Origin: Conexibacter woesei Iso977N
Lineage (GTDB): Bacteria; Actinomycetota; Thermoleophilia; Solirubrobacterales; Solirubrobacteraceae
Direction: 5' to 3'
NCBI RefSeq assembly: GCF_000424625.1
Contig: NZ_AUKG01000001.1
Span: forward strand, 1,984,001 to 2,048,000
DNA: 64,000 nucleotides
Made by a program: the position numbers and the translations under genes. Shown piece after piece: positions 17,896 to 26,298 of this stretch. How positions within the stretch are numbered: the stretch's first letter is position 1; each line of letters begins with the position of its first letter. The notes beneath the pieces are model-generated. The model was not told where the DNA came from, searched no databases, and worked only from the letters and a program-made list of their open reading frames with translations.

Positions 17896-18516
17896 ATGCC
17901 CCTCGTCCCCATGGTCGTCGAGCAGTCCCCGCGCGGCGAGCGCTCGTTCGACATCTACTCGCGGCTGCTCAACGACCGCGTCGTGTTCCTCGGCAGCGTC
18001 ATCGACGCCGACATCGCCAACCTCGTCGTCGCCCAGCTCCTGCACCTGGAGGCCGACGACCCCGACAAGGACATCAACCTGTACGTCAACTCCCCGGGCG
18101 GCGACGCCTACGCGGCGCTGGCGATGTACGACGCGATGCAGTTCGTCAGCTGCGACGTGGCGACGATCTGCTGCGGGATCGCGATGTCCGGCGGCTCGCT
18201 CGTCCTGGCCGGGGGCGCGCCCGGCAAGCGCAGCGCGCTGCCCAACGCGCGGATCCTGATCCACCAGCCCCACGGCTCCTACCAGGGCCAGACCACCGAC
18301 ATGGAGATCCACGCCCGCGAGGCGATCGCGCTGCGCCACCGCTACGAGGAGATCTACGCCCACCACACCGGCCAGGACCAGCTGCGGATCAAGGCTGACA
18401 TCGAGCGCGACAACTACTTCACGGCCCAGGAGGGCGTGGCCTACAAGTTGATCGACCGCGTCGTCTCCAACCGCCGCGAGCAGGCGACCGTCCGGAAGGC
18501 GGCCGGCCTGGGCTAG
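17896..18516 (+). CDS. clpP: ClpP-family serine protease subunit
   Basis: A 206-residue ATP-dependent protease subunit of normal length. The catalytic serine is in [16 protein letters not shown], the histidine in [14 protein letters not shown] and the aspartate in [13 protein letters not shown]. The block before the serine differs from the usual GQAASMG, so this may be one of several ClpP paralogues rather than the main one. No clpX or second clpP is adjacent. The ATG at 17896 follows GAAGGAAG. It forms a barrel with an AAA+ unfoldase (ClpX or ClpC) in the cytosol. Confidence 0.93.
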   Translation: MPLVPMVVEQSPRGERSFDIYSRLLNDRVVFLGSVIDADIANLVVAQLLHLEADDPDKDINLYVNSPGGDAYAALAMYDAMQFVSCDVATICCGIAMSGGSLVLAGGAPGKRSALPNARILIHQPHGSYQGQTTDMEIHAREAIALRHRYEEIYAHHTGQDQLRIKADIERDNYFTAQEGVAYKLIDRVVSNRREQATVRKAAGLG

Positions 18517-18519
18517 CGT
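18514..18519 (+). promoter_or_regulatory. -10 box TAGCGT
   Basis: Overlaps the clpP stop codon and ends 9 bases before the ATG at 18529; leaderless start possible. Confidence 0.4.
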
Positions 18520-18528
18520 TCCGCGTCC

Positions 18529-19587
18529 ATGCGGACGCTCGTCATCTCGGACCTGCACCTCGGCGGCCGCACGGGCGTCGACGTGCTCGTCCGGGATCCG
18601 GACGCGCTGCGCGCGCTGACCCGCGCGCTCCGGGACGTCGACCGCCTCGTCCTGCTCGGCGACACGCTGGAGCTGCGCCACGGCCCGGCCAGGGAGGCGC
18701 TCGCCGCCGCCCAGCCGGTCCTGGAGACGATCGGCGACGCGCTCGCGCCCGACGCGAGCGTCGCCCTCGTCCCCGGCAACCACGACTACGCGCTGGCCGC
18801 GCCGTGGCTGGACGCGCGGACCACGCCGCTCGGCCTCGGCGCGACCGCCGCGCCGGCCGCCACCTCGCCGCTGGCCGAGCGCGTCGCGGGCTGGCTGAAC
18901 CGCGACACCGAGGTCGCCTACCCCGGCCTCTGGCTGCGCGACGACGTCTGGGCGACCCATGGCCATTACCTCGACCCGCACGGCACCGTGCCGACGTTCG
19001 AGCGCCTCGCCGCGGGTGTGATGGGGCGGATGGTCGGCCAGGTCCCCGAGCCGACCGCGACCGCCGAGGACTACGAGCGGATCCTGGCGCCGCTGTACGC
19101 GTGGATCCACGCGTCGGCCCAGCGCGCGCACGACGGCCGCGTCGGCGCGGGCGCGGGCCGTGCGGGCAAGGCCTACACCTTGCTCAGCGGCGACGGCCAC
19201 CAGCCGCTGAAGGCGCGCCTGCTCGGCGCCGCGTTCCCGCTCGGGATCCGCGGGGTCAACCTGCTGAAGCTCGGGCCGGTCAGCTCCGACCTCTCCGGCG
19301 ACGCGCTGCGGCGCAACGCGCTGGACGCGATGACCGCGGTGCTTCAACGCCTACAGGTTGATACGAGGCACGTGATCTTCGGCCACAGCCACCGCACCGG
19401 CCCGCTGCCCGCCGACGACGCGGGCGAGTGGCGGACGCCGTCCGGAACCAAGTTGTACAACTCGGGCTCCTGGGTCCACGAGCCGTCGTTCACCGGCGCG
19501 GCCGGCAGCGCGAGCCCGTACTGGCCCGGTGGCGCGGTCCTCGTGACCGACGAGGGACCGCCGGAGCTGCTCCGGCTACTCGGCTAG
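18529..19587 (+). CDS. Calcineurin-like metallophosphoesterase
   Basis: A 352-residue protein with the two-metal phosphoesterase motifs in order: VISDLHLGG, VLLGDTLELRHG, LVPGNHDYAL, WATHGHYLDP and VIFGHSHRTG. This fold hydrolyses phosphomonoesters or diesters. The first motifs recall LpxH-like enzymes, but lipid A is not expected in an actinobacterium, so the substrate is open. A 150-residue insertion (about 110-260) lies between the third and fourth motifs. The 3' end overlaps the convergent thioredoxin-fold gene by 12 bases. Confidence 0.87.
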   Translation: MRTLVISDLHLGGRTGVDVLVRDPDALRALTRALRDVDRLVLLGDTLELRHGPAREALAAAQPVLETIGDALAPDASVALVPGNHDYALAAPWLDARTTPLGLGATAAPAATSPLAERVAGWLNRDTEVAYPGLWLRDDVWATHGHYLDPHGTVPTFERLAAGVMGRMVGQVPEPTATAEDYERILAPLYAWIHASAQRAHDGRVGAGAGRAGKAYTLLSGDGHQPLKARLLGAAFPLGIRGVNLLKLGPVSSDLSGDALRRNALDAMTAVLQRLQVDTRHVIFGHSHRTGPLPADDAGEWRTPSGTKLYNSGSWVHEPSFTGAAGSASPYWPGGAVLVTDEGPPELLRLLG

Positions 19588-20331
19588 GCCGGGCGTGAAC
19601 AGCGTGGCGAGGCAGCGCACGCCGTCGCCGACCTCGAGGTCGAGCACGCCCGCCTCGTGGTGCTCGTGCCGGACCAGCGAGTGCACGCCGGTGTACTGCA
19701 CCGCGCGCTCCTCGCCGTTGACGACGATCGACGCGGACCCGGGCTCGGAGACCTCCAGGACCACCGAGACCTCGCCGGCCTCGTAGGGCCCGGAGTACGG
19801 TCCCTCGACGTCGGGCGTCGGCACGACGATCCGCGCGTCCGGGTCGTCCTCGGGGCGCACGTAGGGGACCGGCTCGCCGCCGACGTCCAGCAGCTCCTGG
19901 ATCGCCGCCTCGGTCTCGTGGTAGCCGCCCTCGCCGAAGTGCACCTCGAACAGCCGCAGGTCCTGGTTGAACAGGTAGCGCGACGGCCAGCCCTGGTTCT
20001 CGTAGATCTGCCAGAGCTTCAGCTCGGGGTCCAGCAGCACCGGGTGCGAGATCCCGAGGCGCTCGATCGCGGCCGCGACCGTGTCCGCGTCCTGACCGGG
20101 CGCGAAGCCCGGCGCCTGGACCAGGATCGTGCGCAGCCCGGCCTCGCCGTAGCGCTCGTCCCACGCGTCCAGGTAGGGCAGCGTGCGCAGCGACGCGGGG
20201 TCGCAGAAGTCCCAGAACTCCAGCAGCACCGGGCGCCCGCGCTGCTTGTCCATGCGCAGCGTCGCCACGTTGAGCCACTTCAGGGCCGCCGGGAACATCG
20301 GGGCCGCGATCGTGTCGGTCGGGACGCGCAC
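19576..20331 (-). CDS. Thioredoxin-fold protein, DipZ/TlpA-like, single cysteine
   Basis: A 251-residue protein. Residues about 30-150 match the redoxin fold of DipZ-like proteins: RPVLLEFWDFCDPASLRTLPYLDAWDE, then LDPELKLWQIYENQGWPSRY with the cis-proline loop. The active-site region has one cysteine (F-C-D-P) and no C-x-x-C partner, so dithiol chemistry is unlikely; a peroxidatic or structural role is possible. The last 90 residues form a beta domain like that of DipZ. GTG 20331 is chosen because a TACCGT box lies 8 bases upstream; ATG 20298 is the alternative. No signal peptide is seen. Confidence 0.75.
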   Translation of the reverse strand: MRVPTDTIAAPMFPAALKWLNVATLRMDKQRGRPVLLEFWDFCDPASLRTLPYLDAWDERYGEAGLRTILVQAPGFAPGQDADTVAAAIERLGISHPVLLDPELKLWQIYENQGWPSRYLFNQDLRLFEVHFGEGGYHETEAAIQELLDVGGEPVPYVRPEDDPDARIVVPTPDVEGPYSGPYEAGEVSVVLEVSEPGSASIVVNGEERAVQYTGVHSLVRHEHHEAGVLDLEVGDGVRCLATLFTPGLAE

Positions 20332-20339
20332 GGCGGGCG

Positions 20340-20345
20340 ACGGTA
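20340..20345 (-). promoter_or_regulatory. -10 box TACCGT (minus strand)
   Basis: Ends 8 bases before the GTG at 20331 and supports that start over the internal ATG. Confidence 0.45.
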
Positions 20346-20472
20346 GCAGCGCCCGAGGTTCGGCCGCGGACCGCCCCGGCGCAAATCCGTTTGGTTCAGA
20401 CCGCAACTCTCGTGCGCTCCAGGTTCTGGATAAGCTGCGCTCCCGTCCCGCGAATCTCTTGGAGGAGAAGCT

Positions 20473-21222
20473 TTGCGCAAGGTCTCTATTGCCGTGGCCG
20501 TGATGGCCGTGGCACTGTGTGTCACGGCTGCGGCCATCGCCGCCACCAACCAGTACGCCGTCACCGGCTCGATCGCCAGCGGTGGTACGAAGTCGAAGCC
20601 GAAGGCCGTCGGCGTCAAGTTCAACTACACGATCAGGACCGACGACGGCACGTTGTCGAACCCGGTCAAGACGTACAAGATCCACTTCCAGGGTCTGAAG
20701 TCGGCTCCGAAGTACGTCGCCAACGGCAAGTACTGCTCCGCCGCGACGATCAACGCCGCCGCCTCGGACTCGGGCTGCTCGTCCAAGACGCACGTCGGCA
20801 CCGGTGAGGTCAAGGCCTTCGTCGGCGCCGCCGGCAACGCGATCGACCCGAACGTCAAGTGCAACCTGAAGCTGGACATCTACGCGGGCAGCGCCAGGAG
20901 CCTGACGCTGTACCTGCATGGCCAGTCCCCGGAGTGCATCGCCTCGATCTCCCAGGCGATCGACGCCAAGCTGACGACCGACTCGACGGGCGGCGCCCTG
21001 ACCTTCACGGTCCCGCCGACCCTGCTGCACCCGGTCACCGGCCTGGACTCCGGCATCACGCAGGTGTCCTCGACGATCAGGACGTTCGGCAAGGGCAAGA
21101 AGGCGCTCTTCTACTCGGACGGCACCGGCTGCAAGTCCGGCAGCAAGCGCCAGATCGAGGTCACGTTCACCGACGAGACCGGCACGGCCTCCAAGGCCAG
21201 CAACGCCGCCGGCAAGTGCTGA
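20473..21222 (+). CDS. Exported protein, member of a tandem pair
   Basis: A 249-residue protein with a signal peptide (about 1-23, cleavage near AAIAA). The mature part is a beta-rich domain with five cysteines, ending in VTFTDETGTASKASNAAGKC, with cysteine as the last residue. It clearly resembles the next gene throughout (for example both have VTFTDETG near the end and VPP/VPELL-H-V-GLD blocks), so one arose from the other by duplication. The start is TTG at 20473, two bases after GGAGGAGAAGC. The function is unknown; it is probably secreted. Confidence 0.78.
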   Translation: MRKVSIAVAVMAVALCVTAAAIAATNQYAVTGSIASGGTKSKPKAVGVKFNYTIRTDDGTLSNPVKTYKIHFQGLKSAPKYVANGKYCSAATINAAASDSGCSSKTHVGTGEVKAFVGAAGNAIDPNVKCNLKLDIYAGSARSLTLYLHGQSPECIASISQAIDAKLTTDSTGGALTFTVPPTLLHPVTGLDSGITQVSSTIRTFGKGKKALFYSDGTGCKSGSKRQIEVTFTDETGTASKASNAAGKC

Positions 21223-21252
21223 TCCAGCACTGAGCAAGGCATAGAAGTACGC

Positions 21253-21290
21253 CGAAGGGCGGGCCACACGGCCCGCCCTTCGTCATTTCT
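21253..21290 (+). terminator. Strong hairpin terminator
   Basis: A perfect 13-bp stem (CGAAGGGCGGGCC / GGCCCGCCCTTCG) with a four-base ACAC loop begins 31 bases after the stop at 21222. A moderately T-rich tail (TCATTTCT) follows. It separates the two paralogous genes. Confidence 0.8.
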
Positions 21291-21396
21291 GGGGAGGGCG
21301 CGATTGGACGGATGTCCTAGGGACGCCGTGACCGCCGCGCGGAGAAGGTAGGCGCGTCCCGCAGGTCCCGCAGTTCCCAGGAGGAGGAGCAGTCCC

Positions 21397-22155
21397 GTGC
21401 GCAGCATCCGCGTGCTGGCCGTGGTCGCGTTGGCGGCCCTCGGCCCGGTGGCCTATGCCACCGCCCAGTCGTCTTCGACGACCGTGTTCACCGTCGGCGG
21501 CACCGTCTCGGTGCACGGCGGCACCAAGGCCAGGCCCAAGCCCGGCGGCCTGAGCTTCAGGTTCGACGTCAGCGACCCGTCCGGCAACCAGACCCCGCCG
21601 GTCCAGACCTACTCGATCATGTACGAGGGCGGCCGCCTCAACACCGCGCTGATCCCCGGCTGCAAGGCCGACGCGATCAACGCCCCGGCCACGCCGACCA
21701 CCGACGTCTGCCCGAAGGGCTCGCAGATCGGCGCCGGCAGGCTCAACGCGCTGATCGGCTCGGCCGGCCAGCCGGTGTCGACCGCGTCGACCTGCGCGGC
21801 GACGCTGCAGCTGTTCAACGGCGGCAGGGGCCACGCGACGCTGTTCGTCAGCTCCGAGCTGGCGACGTGCCCGATCGCGCTGCGCCAGGCGATCGACATG
21901 CAGTACGTGACCAGCGGCGACATGGCCGGCCTGAAGTTCACGGTCCCGGAGCTGCTGCGCCACCAGGTCGGCCTCGACATCACGGTCACCCACGCCGACG
22001 CGACGCTCAGGACGATCGTCGTCAGGAAGCGGGGCAGGAAGGTCGGCTACATCGAGTCGACCGGCTGCAAGGACGCCACGCGCGACCTCGTCGTGACGTT
22101 CACCGACGAGACCGGCGCGTCGTTCCCGGCCAAGGCGTCGGTGGGGAAGTGCTGA
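21397..22155 (+). CDS. Exported protein, second member of the tandem pair
   Basis: A 252-residue paralogue of the preceding exported protein, with a signal peptide (about 1-24), the same beta-rich layout, five conserved-looking cysteines and the same final ...GKC. Blocks shared with its neighbour include SIMYEGG versus KIHFQGL and VTFTDETGASFPAKA. GTG 21397 lies 7 bases after GAGGAGGAG. The terminator between the pair means each probably has its own promoter. Function unknown. Confidence 0.78.
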   Translation: MRSIRVLAVVALAALGPVAYATAQSSSTTVFTVGGTVSVHGGTKARPKPGGLSFRFDVSDPSGNQTPPVQTYSIMYEGGRLNTALIPGCKADAINAPATPTTDVCPKGSQIGAGRLNALIGSAGQPVSTASTCAATLQLFNGGRGHATLFVSSELATCPIALRQAIDMQYVTSGDMAGLKFTVPELLRHQVGLDITVTHADATLRTIVVRKRGRKVGYIESTGCKDATRDLVVTFTDETGASFPAKASVGKC

Positions 22156-22197
22156 CGTAGGGGCACGGTGCTGACGCCGGGAGGACGCCGCGTCCCC

Positions 22198-22203
22198 TAG
22201 GTT
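22198..22203 (+). promoter_or_regulatory. -10 box TAGGTT
   Basis: Ends 7 bases before the ATG at 22211; likely leaderless promoter for the cupredoxin/membrane operon. Confidence 0.55.
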
Positions 22204-22210
22204 GTGGCGC

Positions 22211-22588
22211 ATGTCCTCTCGCGCGCGCATCGCGATCGTCCTCGGTGCCGTCGTCGTGCTGGTCGTCGCGCTGGTCATCGCCAGCAGCGGCGGCAGCGAC
22301 GACGGCGGCAAGAAGGACTCCAGCGCCTCCGACGTCGTGACCGTCAAGGACGCCAGGCCGGTCGGCGGCGTCCAGAGGCTGAAGTACACCAAGGGCGGCA
22401 CGATCCACTTCACGGTCAACTCCGACACCGCGGACGAGATCCACTTCCACGGCTACGACAAGCACCAGGACGTCAAGGCCGGCGGCTCGGTGACGTTCGA
22501 CGTGCCGGCGACGATCGAGGGGCGCTTCATCGTCGAGCTCGAAGACCACAAGACGCAGATCGCCGAAGTCGAGGTCGACCCGTCGTGA
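22211..22588 (+). CDS. Membrane-anchored cupredoxin-like protein
   Basis: A 125-residue protein with one N-terminal membrane anchor (about 5-24), a Gly/Ser/Asp linker and a small beta-sandwich (about 45-125). The segment DEIHFHGYDKHQDVKAGGSV and the ending of the domain resemble the cupredoxin-like domain of EfeO-type proteins. The canonical Cys of blue copper sites is missing; the several histidines could still bind metal. It is the first gene of a three-gene unit: its stop overlaps the next start as GTGA. Confidence 0.75.
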   Translation: MSSRARIAIVLGAVVVLVVALVIASSGGSDDGGKKDSSASDVVTVKDARPVGGVQRLKYTKGGTIHFTVNSDTADEIHFHGYDKHQDVKAGGSVTFDVPATIEGRFIVELEDHKTQIAEVEVDPS

Positions 22589-24006
22589 CGCCGCGCCGCC
22601 GCCGCGCCGGCCTGATCGCGAGCGCCGCCGCGCTCGTCCTCGCGCTGCCGGCCAACGCCTCCGCCCACGGGCTGGTCGGCAAGCAGGACCTGCCGATCCC
22701 GCGCTGGCTGTTCGCCTGGGCCGCGGCGGTCGTGCTCGTCGCGTCGTTCGTCGGCCTCGCGGTCCTGTGGGCCACGCCGCGCCTGCAGGAGGTCGTCGAG
22801 CGGCGCCGCTTCGACGTCCCGGTGCTCGTCGAGTTCCTCGCGGGCCTGCTCGGCGTCGCCTTCTTCGCGTTCTGCATCTACGCCGGCTACTCCGGCACGC
22901 AGGCGGCGACGGCGAACATCCTGCCGACGATCATCTACGTGTTCTTCTGGGTCGTGATCCCGTTCGTCAGCGTCCCCTTCGGCGACGTCTTCCGCGCGGT
23001 CAACCCGTGGCTGGCGGTCGGCAAGGCGTCCGGCTGGGTGCTGCAGCGCACGGGCGCGACCAACGGGATCGACCCGCTGCCCTACCCCAAGCGCCTCGGC
23101 CGCTGGCCCGCGGTGATCGGGATCCTGATCTTCGCCTGGGTCGAGTTGGTGTACGCCAACAGGGACGACCCGTCGCAGCTGGCCACGATGGCGCTCGCGT
23201 ACTCCGCGTTCCAGCTCGTCGGCATGAGCCTCTACGGCACCGAGGCGTGGTCCAAGCGCGCCGACGCGTTCGGCGTGTACTTCGGGATGTTCGCGCGCCT
23301 GTCGCCGCTGCACTGGCGCGACGGCGGGCTGGCGACGCGGCCGTTCCTGGCCGGCGCGCCGAAGCTCGAGCCGGTCGCCGGGACCGTCGCGCTGCTGTGC
23401 GCGATGATCGGCACGACGTCGTTCGACGGCTTCTCGCAGGGCAAGACGTGGAACTCGATCGTGCCGCACCTGCAGGACTTCTTCGGCTCGCTCGGCCTCA
23501 ACGCCGAGCATGCGCTGGAGTGGGCGGGCCTGCTCGGGATGATGGTGATGGTCTTCCTCATCGCCCTCCTCTTCCGCCTCGGCGTGATGGGGATGCACAC
23601 GGTCGGGCGCAGGCTGTCGACGCAGCGGCTGTCGGGCGCGTTCGCGCACACGCTGATCCCGATCGCGTTCGCCTACATCTTGGCCCACTACTTCTCGCTG
23701 GTCGCCTACCAGGGCCAGGCGATCGTGCCGCTGCTCAGCGATCCGCTCGGGCAGGGCCACGACTACTTCGGCGGCGCCGACACGGTCATCAACTACACCT
23801 GGATCAGCGCGACCGGCATCTGGTACGTCCAGGTCGCGGCGCTGATCCTCGGCCACGTCGCGGGCCTCGCGCTCGCGCACGACCGCGCGCTGGCGCTGTT
23901 CGAAAAGCCGCGCGACGCGACCCGGTCGCAGTACTGGATGCTGGCCGTCATGGTCTGCTTCACGAGCCTCGGCCTGTGGCTCCTCTCGGCGGCGGCGCAG
24001 CAGTGA
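22585..24006 (+). CDS. Polytopic membrane protein of unknown function
   Basis: A 473-residue protein with a signal-like N-terminus (about 9-29, ending NASAHG) and about ten further hydrophobic segments. Conserved-looking polar spots include VPFGDVFRAVNPW, PLPYPKRLGRWPA, an SPLHWRDG loop and LAHYFSLVAYQGQ. Relatives are, from memory, sometimes deposited as 'fenitrothion hydrolase', a name nothing in the sequence supports. GTG 22585 overlaps the upstream stop, so translation is coupled to the cupredoxin-like protein, and its own stop overlaps the next start. The operon, close to SCO1, hints at a metal or respiratory membrane function; this is inference. Confidence 0.75.
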   Translation: MTPRRRRAGLIASAAALVLALPANASAHGLVGKQDLPIPRWLFAWAAAVVLVASFVGLAVLWATPRLQEVVERRRFDVPVLVEFLAGLLGVAFFAFCIYAGYSGTQAATANILPTIIYVFFWVVIPFVSVPFGDVFRAVNPWLAVGKASGWVLQRTGATNGIDPLPYPKRLGRWPAVIGILIFAWVELVYANRDDPSQLATMALAYSAFQLVGMSLYGTEAWSKRADAFGVYFGMFARLSPLHWRDGGLATRPFLAGAPKLEPVAGTVALLCAMIGTTSFDGFSQGKTWNSIVPHLQDFFGSLGLNAEHALEWAGLLGMMVMVFLIALLFRLGVMGMHTVGRRLSTQRLSGAFAHTLIPIAFAYILAHYFSLVAYQGQAIVPLLSDPLGQGHDYFGGADTVINYTWISATGIWYVQVAALILGHVAGLALAHDRALALFEKPRDATRSQYWMLAVMVCFTSLGLWLLSAAAQQ

Positions 24007-24185
24007 GCGCCGCGGTCCTGATCGAGGCCCACGCGGGCCACTGGTTCGCGGGGCTGCTGTACCTGGCGCCGGTGCTGATCGTCGTCGGCGCGCTGCTGTG
24101 GCAGTCCCACAAGGACAAGCAGCTCGGCGACGACGAGGACGATCCGGACGACCTCGGCGAGGCCGGACACTACGACGTGAGCTGA
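24003..24185 (+). CDS. Small single-helix membrane protein (60 aa)
   Basis: A 60-residue protein: one membrane helix (about 13-33) followed by a very acidic tail (LGDDEDDPDDLGE). GTG 24003 overlaps the previous stop as GTGA, the third coupled gene of the operon. It is likely a small subunit or partner of the large membrane protein. Confidence 0.7.
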   Translation: MSAAVLIEAHAGHWFAGLLYLAPVLIVVGALLWQSHKDKQLGDDEDDPDDLGEAGHYDVS

Positions 24186-24217
24186 GGCCCGCGTCGCGGG
24201 TAGGACGGCGTCATCCG

Positions 24218-24472
24218 ATGACCGTCCGCCAGCTGCACAACCTGCTGCGGGGCCTGACCGACACGAGGGAGCTGGTCGTCCGCCGGCGCGCCGGCGGCGA
24301 CGTGCTGCGGGAGGTCTGGCGCGCCGCGCAGGACGAGGCGGACTGCGCCTACGCGGAGTGGGCGCAGCGGCGCGGGCGCGAGGCCTACATGATCTACCGC
24401 GCGGCGGCCGACCGCGCCGACGCGGCGCTCGACGCGTTCGCCGAGGCGTGCGGCATGCCGCTGGCTCGCTGA
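24218..24472 (+). CDS. Small conserved hypothetical protein (84 aa)
   Basis: An 84-residue, mostly helical soluble protein rich in Arg, Ala and Asp, with no recognised motif. The ATG at 24218 is chosen because the in-frame part upstream (from 24098) lies antisense-like over the previous gene. It could be the last gene of the preceding operon (32-base gap). Function unknown. Confidence 0.55.
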   Translation: MTVRQLHNLLRGLTDTRELVVRRRAGGDVLREVWRAAQDEADCAYAEWAQRRGREAYMIYRAAADRADAALDAFAEACGMPLAR

Positions 24473-24482
24473 GCCTCGCGCG

Positions 24483-25100
24483 CTAGCTCGCGAGCAGCAG
24501 CCGGAGGTCGTGCGCCAACCCCTCCGGGGTCAGCTTGTCGACCGGCCAGCCGACGCGTTGCGTGCCGTTCTTGTCGACGAGCACGACGTAGGCGGAGTGG
24601 TCGAACTCCGTGCCGGTGCCCCTGCCCTGTGGCCTGATCCCGTAGGCCTTCCAGATCGGCTGCAGCTGCGCCCTGGTCCCGAGCAGGAACCGCATGCGCT
24701 TGGTCAGGCCCTGCTGGTTGACGAAGCGGCGCGCGTTGAGCTGCGTGTCGTTGGCGGGGTCGACGGAGATCGCGAGCGTCGGGACGTCCTTGCCGACCTG
24801 GTCCAGCGCGCCCTTGATCTGCTGGGCGGTCAGCGGGCAGGTGTCCTTGCACGTCGAGTACATGAACGTGAGGATCACCGGCTGCCCGCGGTACTGGGCC
24901 AGCGTGGCGGTCCTGCCGTCCTGGTCCTTGAGCGCGAAGCTGACCGGCGGGATGCCCGGCGGGCGCAGCGCGCCCTCGAAGCCGGGGCCGCCGGAGTCCC
25001 TGGTGCCCTTCGCGAAGACCACGACCGCCAGCGCGCCGATCAGGACGAACGACGCCGCGAGCATGAGCGCGAGGCGGGCGCGGACGGGCATGACGGTCAT
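24483..25100 (-). CDS. SCO1/SenC-family copper chaperone or thiol protein
   Basis: A 205-residue protein with an N-terminal membrane anchor (about 10-30) and a thioredoxin fold outside the membrane. The SCO signature is complete: C84-K-D-T-C88 in YSTCKDTCPL, and the copper-binding H168 in EFDHSAYVVLVD. These proteins deliver copper to the CuA site of cytochrome c oxidase or keep its cysteines reduced. The convergent cupredoxin-like operon fits a copper or respiration theme. An ATG at 25091 is an alternative start. Confidence 0.92.
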   Translation of the reverse strand: MTVMPVRARLALMLAASFVLIGALAVVVFAKGTRDSGGPGFEGALRPPGIPPVSFALKDQDGRTATLAQYRGQPVILTFMYSTCKDTCPLTAQQIKGALDQVGKDVPTLAISVDPANDTQLNARRFVNQQGLTKRMRFLLGTRAQLQPIWKAYGIRPQGRGTGTEFDHSAYVVLVDKNGTQRVGWPVDKLTPEGLAHDLRLLLAS

Positions 25101-25120
25101 GCTAGGTGGTCGTGCGGGGC

Positions 25121-25141
25121 GGGGCCGGTGTGACCGGCCCC
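25121..25141 (-). terminator. Hairpin ahead of the SCO1 gene
   Basis: A perfect 9-3-9 inverted repeat (GGGGCCGGT / ACCGGCCCC), five bases after the stop of the upstream minus-strand gene and 20 bases before the SCO1 start. There is no T-run, so it may terminate or only slow transcription between the two. Confidence 0.45.
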
Positions 25142-25145
25142 GGGA

Positions 25146-26225
25146 CTACTCGGCGGTTTCGGCGTCGCCGTCGGGCTGCGGCGCGGAGCCCGTCTCGGGC
25201 GCCTCTTCCGCGGACTCCGGCGTCTCGACCGGGGCCTGCGCCTCCGGCTCCTCGGACGTCGTCGCGGGCGTGACCGGAGCCTCGGGCTCGGCGGCAGCGA
25301 CCTCGGCGACGGGCGCCTCGGCGGCCGGCGTCTCCTCCGGCTCCGGCGCGGCCGGCTCCTGGTCGGCGAACAGCCCGGCGAGCTGGTCCAGGCCCTTGAT
25401 CTTGGCGCCGGCGAAGCCGCCGCCGAACGACGTCTGCTGCCTGCTCTGCTTGGCGTCCTCGCGACGGCGGCGGCGCTGCTCGTCGCGGCGCTTGTCCTCC
25501 TCGTCGCGGGCGCGGCGCTGGGCCTGGCGCGCCTCGCGCTCCAGGAGGTCGCGCTTGGGAAGGATGATCTGGGCGGCCTTCTCGGGCTCCAGCGACGCGA
25601 TCAGCTCGGCGGCCATCGCCTGGCCCAGGGCCTCGGCGACCTCGCTGGACGGCTGCGCGTTCTTCTTCATCCGGCGCGCGGTGTGCGACGCGCGGGCCAG
25701 CTGCTTGGCGGCGTGCTGGGAGACCGGGCGGCGGGCGCCCTTCTGGAAGCCGCGGACGCTCTCGGTGACCTCTTCGCGCAGCTTCTCCGGGAACTGCCGG
25801 AACAGCTCCTTGAGCTGGTTGACGTCGAGGCCGTCCTTGGTGGCGGCGACGGCGGCGCGCAGCTCGGGCCACGGCAGCGGCTCGCGCTTGGGCTTCTCCT
25901 GCAGGCGCTTCTTGACGACCGGGACCTTCTTCGGCTCCTTCGCCACGCCGATGATCTTCGGCCCGACGGTGTCGTCGGACGCGGGCGCCTCTGACGCGGG
26001 CGCGTCGGACACGGGTGCGTCGGACGCGGGCGCCTCGGACGGCGCCTCGGCGGCCTGCTCGGTCGGTGCAGCAGCCTCGGGGGACTGCTCGGCCTGACTC
26101 ACCTCGGCCTGCGCGGGAGGGTCGACCTGCGGCGCCTGCTCGGCGGCCGCCGGCTGCTCCGGCTGGGTCGGCTCCTGCGCCGCGACGGCGCCCTCGGGAT
26201 GCTCCTGCTGCTCGCTCACCACCAC
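25146..26225 (-). CDS. Charged low-complexity protein, function unknown
   Basis: A 359-residue protein. Both ends (about 1-95 and 265-359) are Glu/Ala/Pro/Gln-rich and probably disordered. The middle (about 110-255) is helical and basic: KRLQEKPKREPLPWPELRAA, LFRQFPEKLREEVTESVRGF, and a coiled-coil-like Arg/Glu run near 220-250. There is no membrane segment. The centre could bind nucleic acid or scaffold other proteins, but I do not recognise a family. Three GTG codons in a row begin the frame (26225, 26222, 26219); the exact start is uncertain. Confidence 0.65.
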   Translation of the reverse strand: MVVSEQQEHPEGAVAAQEPTQPEQPAAAEQAPQVDPPAQAEVSQAEQSPEAAAPTEQAAEAPSEAPASDAPVSDAPASEAPASDDTVGPKIIGVAKEPKKVPVVKKRLQEKPKREPLPWPELRAAVAATKDGLDVNQLKELFRQFPEKLREEVTESVRGFQKGARRPVSQHAAKQLARASHTARRMKKNAQPSSEVAEALGQAMAAELIASLEPEKAAQIILPKRDLLEREARQAQRRARDEEDKRRDEQRRRRREDAKQSRQQTSFGGGFAGAKIKGLDQLAGLFADQEPAAPEPEETPAAEAPVAEVAAAEPEAPVTPATTSEEPEAQAPVETPESAEEAPETGSAPQPDGDAETAE

Positions 26226-26298
26226 GAAGGATGACCCATCCGGCGTGGCGATGTCGTTACGCCATGTTGCGGGCCGGACGCTTGCCGCTCCGGCTCGG

